Source: Desulfobulbaceae bacterium
GTDB lineage: Bacteria > Desulfobacterota > Desulfobulbia > Desulfobulbales > DAOVSZ01
Length of the DNA stretch: 9,406 nucleotides
Assembly: GCA_030627725.1 (NCBI GenBank)
Contig: DAOVSZ010000080.1
Location: 1-9,406 of the forward strand
Direction: 5' to 3'
Each line of letters begins with the position of its first letter. Positions within the stretch are counted from its first letter, which is position 1. A model generated the notes under the pieces. The model searched no databases. It was given only the letters and a program-made list of their open reading frames with translations, and was not told the origin of the DNA. This document shows positions 6,273 through 9,406 of the stretch, one piece after another. The position numbers and the translations under genes are program-made.

Positions 6273-9200
6273 TTAAATCGGCAGGATATGCACCTCTTCC
6301 CTGATCGCGTGCATGCCTCTTAAAAACACCCCTCTCCGGCCGTCAATGCTTACCTCATCTCCAAAAGCAATATTCCGGTCATTGATCTCACAACGCTCTT
6401 CCATCTCATAAACCTTCAAGGCATTGCATCCGACCACACAGATCTTTTCAAGGCGAATCGTTACCACCGAGGCATGTGAGGTCTGACCGCCTCTTGCCGT
6501 GAGCAGACCGTCTGTCATCGAGATCTCCTTGATATCCTCCGGGACCGTGTCCTGCCGGATCAGAATAAGGGGTGTGTCCGGATCTTCGGCCCGCAGCTGC
6601 CGGATATTCTCGACAGAAAAAACAGCCCGGCCGGAGAGCGCCCCGCCGCTCACGCCTATCCCCTTGCCCAGGAAGAACATGTCAACGTGCGGATCTTCAA
6701 AAACGTTGAAGGACTCCTTCTTTTTGATCGTTATCATGTCTCTCGTCTGCAGGATATAGAGATCATCCGCCTCCGGGCCGACAAAGGTAAATTCAATTTC
6801 CTGCGGGTTCCACCGCTTTTCGTATACCAGGTCGCGCGAGATGACCAAAAGGGCCTTGTATATCTCCGGGAACTTCTGTTCCAAGGTGTTTTCCTGCGAA
6901 CGACCGTCTATCTCGGCCTGCTCAATGGAAATGGGATGCGTAGCCACCAGGCCGCTCACAATATCTTCTCCCTGATCACCCGGGGCAAAATCACCCCATA
7001 AAGCCACCCGGCTTACCTTCCGATACGGGTGTGCGGTGAACACCACCCCGCTGCCCGACTCAGGGCCCAGGTTGCCGAACACCATTGCCTGCACGATCAC
7101 TGCCGTGCCCCAGGATTCCGAGACATCCATCAGGTTCCTGTACTCCTTTGTCTTGTCGGCGTTCCAGGAGTCAAGGACCATCTCCACAGCGCTGGTCAGC
7201 TGCAGCCAGGGATCATCGGGAATACCGATGCCGACCTCGCGGATGGTCTTCCGGTAATTCAACGCCAGTTCCTTCATCTGGGCCGGGGTAAAATCACGTT
7301 TGATGTCGACACCGTATTTTTCCTTGGCACTGTTCATCAGCCCCTGGAACACCTCGCGGTCCATGCCCACCGTCATTGCCCAGGATTGGAGAAACCGTCG
7401 GTAGTTATCCCAGGCCAGATATTCCTTGCCCGTGCTTCCGGCAAATTCTTCAACGATCTCTTCGTTAAGGCCCACGTTATGGATTGTGGCCATCATCCCG
7501 GGCATTGAGATCGAGGCGCCGCTCCGCACCGACAACAGGAGCGGTTTTTCAGAAAAACCATATTTCTGGCCGGTCAGGCCTTCGAGTTCGGTAAGCGAGG
7601 CCCGAACCTGGGCCATGAACTCGTCACGGGCCTTATAAAACTCCTTGACCACCGGCCAGCAGCGAAAGATCTCGGTGGTAATAATAAATCCGGGCGGGAC
7701 CGGTTTGTCGTCCGAGGCAAGAAGGGTGAGGTTATAGCCTTTATTGCCGAGCAGGATCAGGTTGTTTGCGCGGGTATTGCGCTGGTGCAGAAAACTGATC
7801 ACCCGGTCGGGATTATAGGTCATCAGGAGGTCGAGTCGCTCCTGGTCCAGAAGCTCTTTCTGGCTCTCCAGGGTCTGATAGATCCTGGTGATAAAGTTGT
7901 CCAGATGCTGAAGGCCGAATGTGCCTGCGATCAGGTCACGCATAAAGGATTCCGACAGAGAGTAAATCGTGGCTGAACCGTCCTCGCTGTTCCAAAGGTT
8001 TTTGTATTTTACCAGCAGGTTTTCCTGCCCGATCTGCGGGATGATGATCGACAGGTTGTTCTGATGGATATTTGTGTAATAGGCGTAGATAACATCTTTT
8101 ACGCCCTCTGAAAGGCCCCTGATGATATCGAGATACTGGGTATAAGAAAACCGCTTGATACCTATGGAGCTTGACAAAAGAGAGACGTAGGTCTCAAGCC
8201 GGCGACTTGTGATGCCGTCGATCTTCAAGGCACGCAGGTAGAGCCTGAGGCACTTTATCACCCGGATAAAGGTGGCCCGGGTGATAAAGGCGAGGTTCAC
8301 TGTTTTCGGCAGTTCTTCAAGGTAGATATTTGCCAGGTTCTCCAGGCGGAAGGTAAGGCTCATGGCATCGAATTTTCTTTCCCGGTACCGCCCGTACACC
8401 GACGGAATATCAACCGCGATGTGCCGTTTATAATAAATATCCTCCTTGGCCTCAAACTTCTCCTCGCTCAGAATGACCCTTTTAAGGTCTTCGAGCCGAT
8501 CAAGAAGGGCGCTTAAACATTCAAAGGTGTTGCAGATCTCAAGGTCGGCGAGCAGCTGCTCCATCTCCGGAAAGCCCGCGTCAATGGCCAGCAGAAGCTG
8601 CCGCCGCAGTTCCTGAAAGCCGAGATTATACTTCTGATACACAAGCTTATACATGCCGACAAGAAGATCGAACCTCCGCACTTCGGATGCGGCCAGATCG
8701 TTCTGCACCTCAAGGAAATACTGTCTTCGGTGATCATCCCATTCAAGCAGGTCTTCCACCTGGCTGACGGAAGGCAGGTCAAAGACCCGCTGCATGAGGA
8801 TATGCAGGTCCTCAATAAATGGTCCCTGGTTCTGGACCTGACGCAACACCTCGGGCGGCAGAAAGGGCGTGAGCAGTTCTTTGTTGCGTGTCTTCCAGAA
8901 CATGAAAATAGCCTGGATGAAAGAAACGATAAGGTTGCTGCTCTCAACATGGCTCTGTTTGCGCAGGAAATGGATAAGCAGGTCCTTTCGCCGGTGGATC
9001 TCATCGAGATCCGTGGACACGTCGCGCAAGACCCCTTCGGCGCCGATCTCATTAAAAAAGACCGGCATGAGCTTGGTGAACTGTTTGACCAGGTTATAGA
9101 CCGGCTCGATCGGATGGTTCAACAGCTTGGTAATGTCGCGCTGAAAAAGATCGGTGTCCTTGACGCAGGTGCCTGTGAGCTTGAGGTTGATGATCAGGGC

Positions 9201-9406
9201 GGAAAAGAGAGTGGAACACCACTTTGGCTCCTGCATGATCAGGTTGAGCCAGACACGGATATTGGCCAGATGGGCCGGGTTGGTTATCGGCTGCCAGTCC
9301 TCGTCCACGCCGCTCACGTTTGCGTATTGAAAACCGAAGCGGACCGTCTCCCACAAAAAGGTCTCCACCAGCCTGCTGTTGCCCCTGTAAAAAACCTCGG
9401 TGCCAA
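6273..9406 (-). CDS. PEP synthase/PPDK-like phosphotransferase lacking the PEP-binding barrel (5' end outside window)
   Basis: The window holds 1043 codons of an open frame that enters from the right edge. The GTG at 9368 is internal, because twelve further codons (GTEVFYRGNSRL) precede it without a stop. From about 7770 down to about 6720 lies a PPDK_N ATP-grasp domain: GNKGYNL with its Lys at 7740-7742, VPPGF, SVRSGASISMPGMM with Arg at 7524-7526, WGTAVIVQAMVFGN, IEF with Glu at 6792-6794, and LQTR with Gln at 6747-6749. The PEP-utilizer mobile domain follows (about 6690-6300), with TARGGQTSHASVV and the phospho-acceptor His at 6474-6476. The protein stops about 65 residues later, so the C-terminal PEP/pyruvate TIM barrel of PPDK and PEP synthase is absent. 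The first 540 or so residues are helical, leucine- and arginine-rich, and not recognised. Architecture suggests ATP-driven phosphorylation of an unknown acceptor. It converges on the binding-protein gene with a 21-base gap and no visible terminator hairpin. Confidence 0.9.
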   Translation of the reverse strand, partial: GTEVFYRGNSRLVETFLWETVRFGFQYANVSGVDEDWQPITNPAHLANIRVWLNLIMQEPKWCSTLFSALIINLKLTGTCVKDTDLFQRDITKLLNHPIEPVYNLVKQFTKLMPVFFNEIGAEGVLRDVSTDLDEIHRRKDLLIHFLRKQSHVESSNLIVSFIQAIFMFWKTRNKELLTPFLPPEVLRQVQNQGPFIEDLHILMQRVFDLPSVSQVEDLLEWDDHRRQYFLEVQNDLAASEVRRFDLLVGMYKLVYQKYNLGFQELRRQLLLAIDAGFPEMEQLLADLEICNTFECLSALLDRLEDLKRVILSEEKFEAKEDIYYKRHIAVDIPSVYGRYRERKFDAMSLTFRLENLANIYLEELPKTVNLAFITRATFIRVIKCLRLYLRALKIDGITSRRLETYVSLLSSSIGIKRFSYTQYLDIIRGLSEGVKDVIYAYYTNIHQNNLSIIIPQIGQENLLVKYKNLWNSEDGSATIYSLSESFMRDLIAGTFGLQHLDNFITRIYQTLESQKELLDQERLDLLMTYNPDRVISFLHQRNTRANNLILLGNKGYNLTLLASDDKPVPPGFIITTEIFRCWPVVKEFYKARDEFMAQVRASLTELEGLTGQKYGFSEKPLLLSVRSGASISMPGMMATIHNVGLNEEIVEEFAGSTGKEYLAWDNYRRFLQSWAMTVGMDREVFQGLMNSAKEKYGVDIKRDFTPAQMKELALNYRKTIREVGIGIPDDPWLQLTSAVEMVLDSWNADKTKEYRNLMDVSESWGTAVIVQAMVFGNLGPESGSGVVFTAHPYRKVSRVALWGDFAPGDQGEDIVSGLVATHPISIEQAEIDGRSQENTLEQKFPEIYKALLVISRDLVYEKRWNPQEIEFTFVGPEADDLYILQTRDMITIKKKESFNVFEDPHVDMFFLGKGIGVSGGALSGRAVFSVENIRQLRAEDPDTPLILIRQDTVPEDIKEISMTDGLLTARGGQTSHASVVTIRLEKICVVGCNALKVYEMEERCEINDRNIAFGDEVSIDGRRGVFLRGMHAIREEVHILPI

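Noticed and set aside
9366..9368. GTG as start codon of the PPDK-like gene
   Set aside because: The frame stays open to the window edge with plausible coding sequence (GTEVFYRGNSRL), and no ribosome binding site is visible before the GTG.

Overview
The window fits a Gram-negative environmental bacterium with elaborate signal transduction. It has an outer-membrane barrel protein, a periplasmic binding protein and a large c-di-GMP enzyme. The overall look, with a Desulfobacterota-style two-component and c-di-GMP gene and a PEP-synthase-like protein, suggests the former Deltaproteobacteria. That placement is an impression from protein style, not a measured result.

Layout from left to right: (1) 1-2104, minus strand: a long REC-GGDEF-EAL-REC protein that runs off the left edge. 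(2) 2105-2423: a 319-base divergent intergenic region with candidate promoters on both strands, a 13-bp palindrome inside the minus-strand promoter spacer, and a possible 5'-UTR stem-loop. (3) 2424-6251, plus strand: a tight three-gene run of a membrane histidine kinase (periplasmic helical sensor, HAMP, PAS, HisKA, HATPase), an outer-membrane porin-like barrel, and a small PstS-like periplasmic binding protein whose frame is broken by one missing base. (4) 6273-9406, minus strand and convergent: a PEP synthase/PPDK-like protein with an ATP-grasp domain and a phosphohistidine domain but no PEP/pyruvate TIM barrel, preceded by more than 500 residues of unrecognised helical sequence. Its start lies beyond the right edge.

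Working model (inference): porin, small binding protein and kinase form one envelope unit that lets in, captures and senses a small, possibly anionic ligand. The kinase carries no receiver and no DNA-binding regulator is encoded nearby. The divergent double-receiver c-di-GMP protein is therefore the likely output, and its C-terminal receiver is of the Rcp1 type that commonly pairs with kinases having this kind of H-box. The PPDK-like gene is probably unrelated to this unit, but it is the most unusual enzyme in the window.
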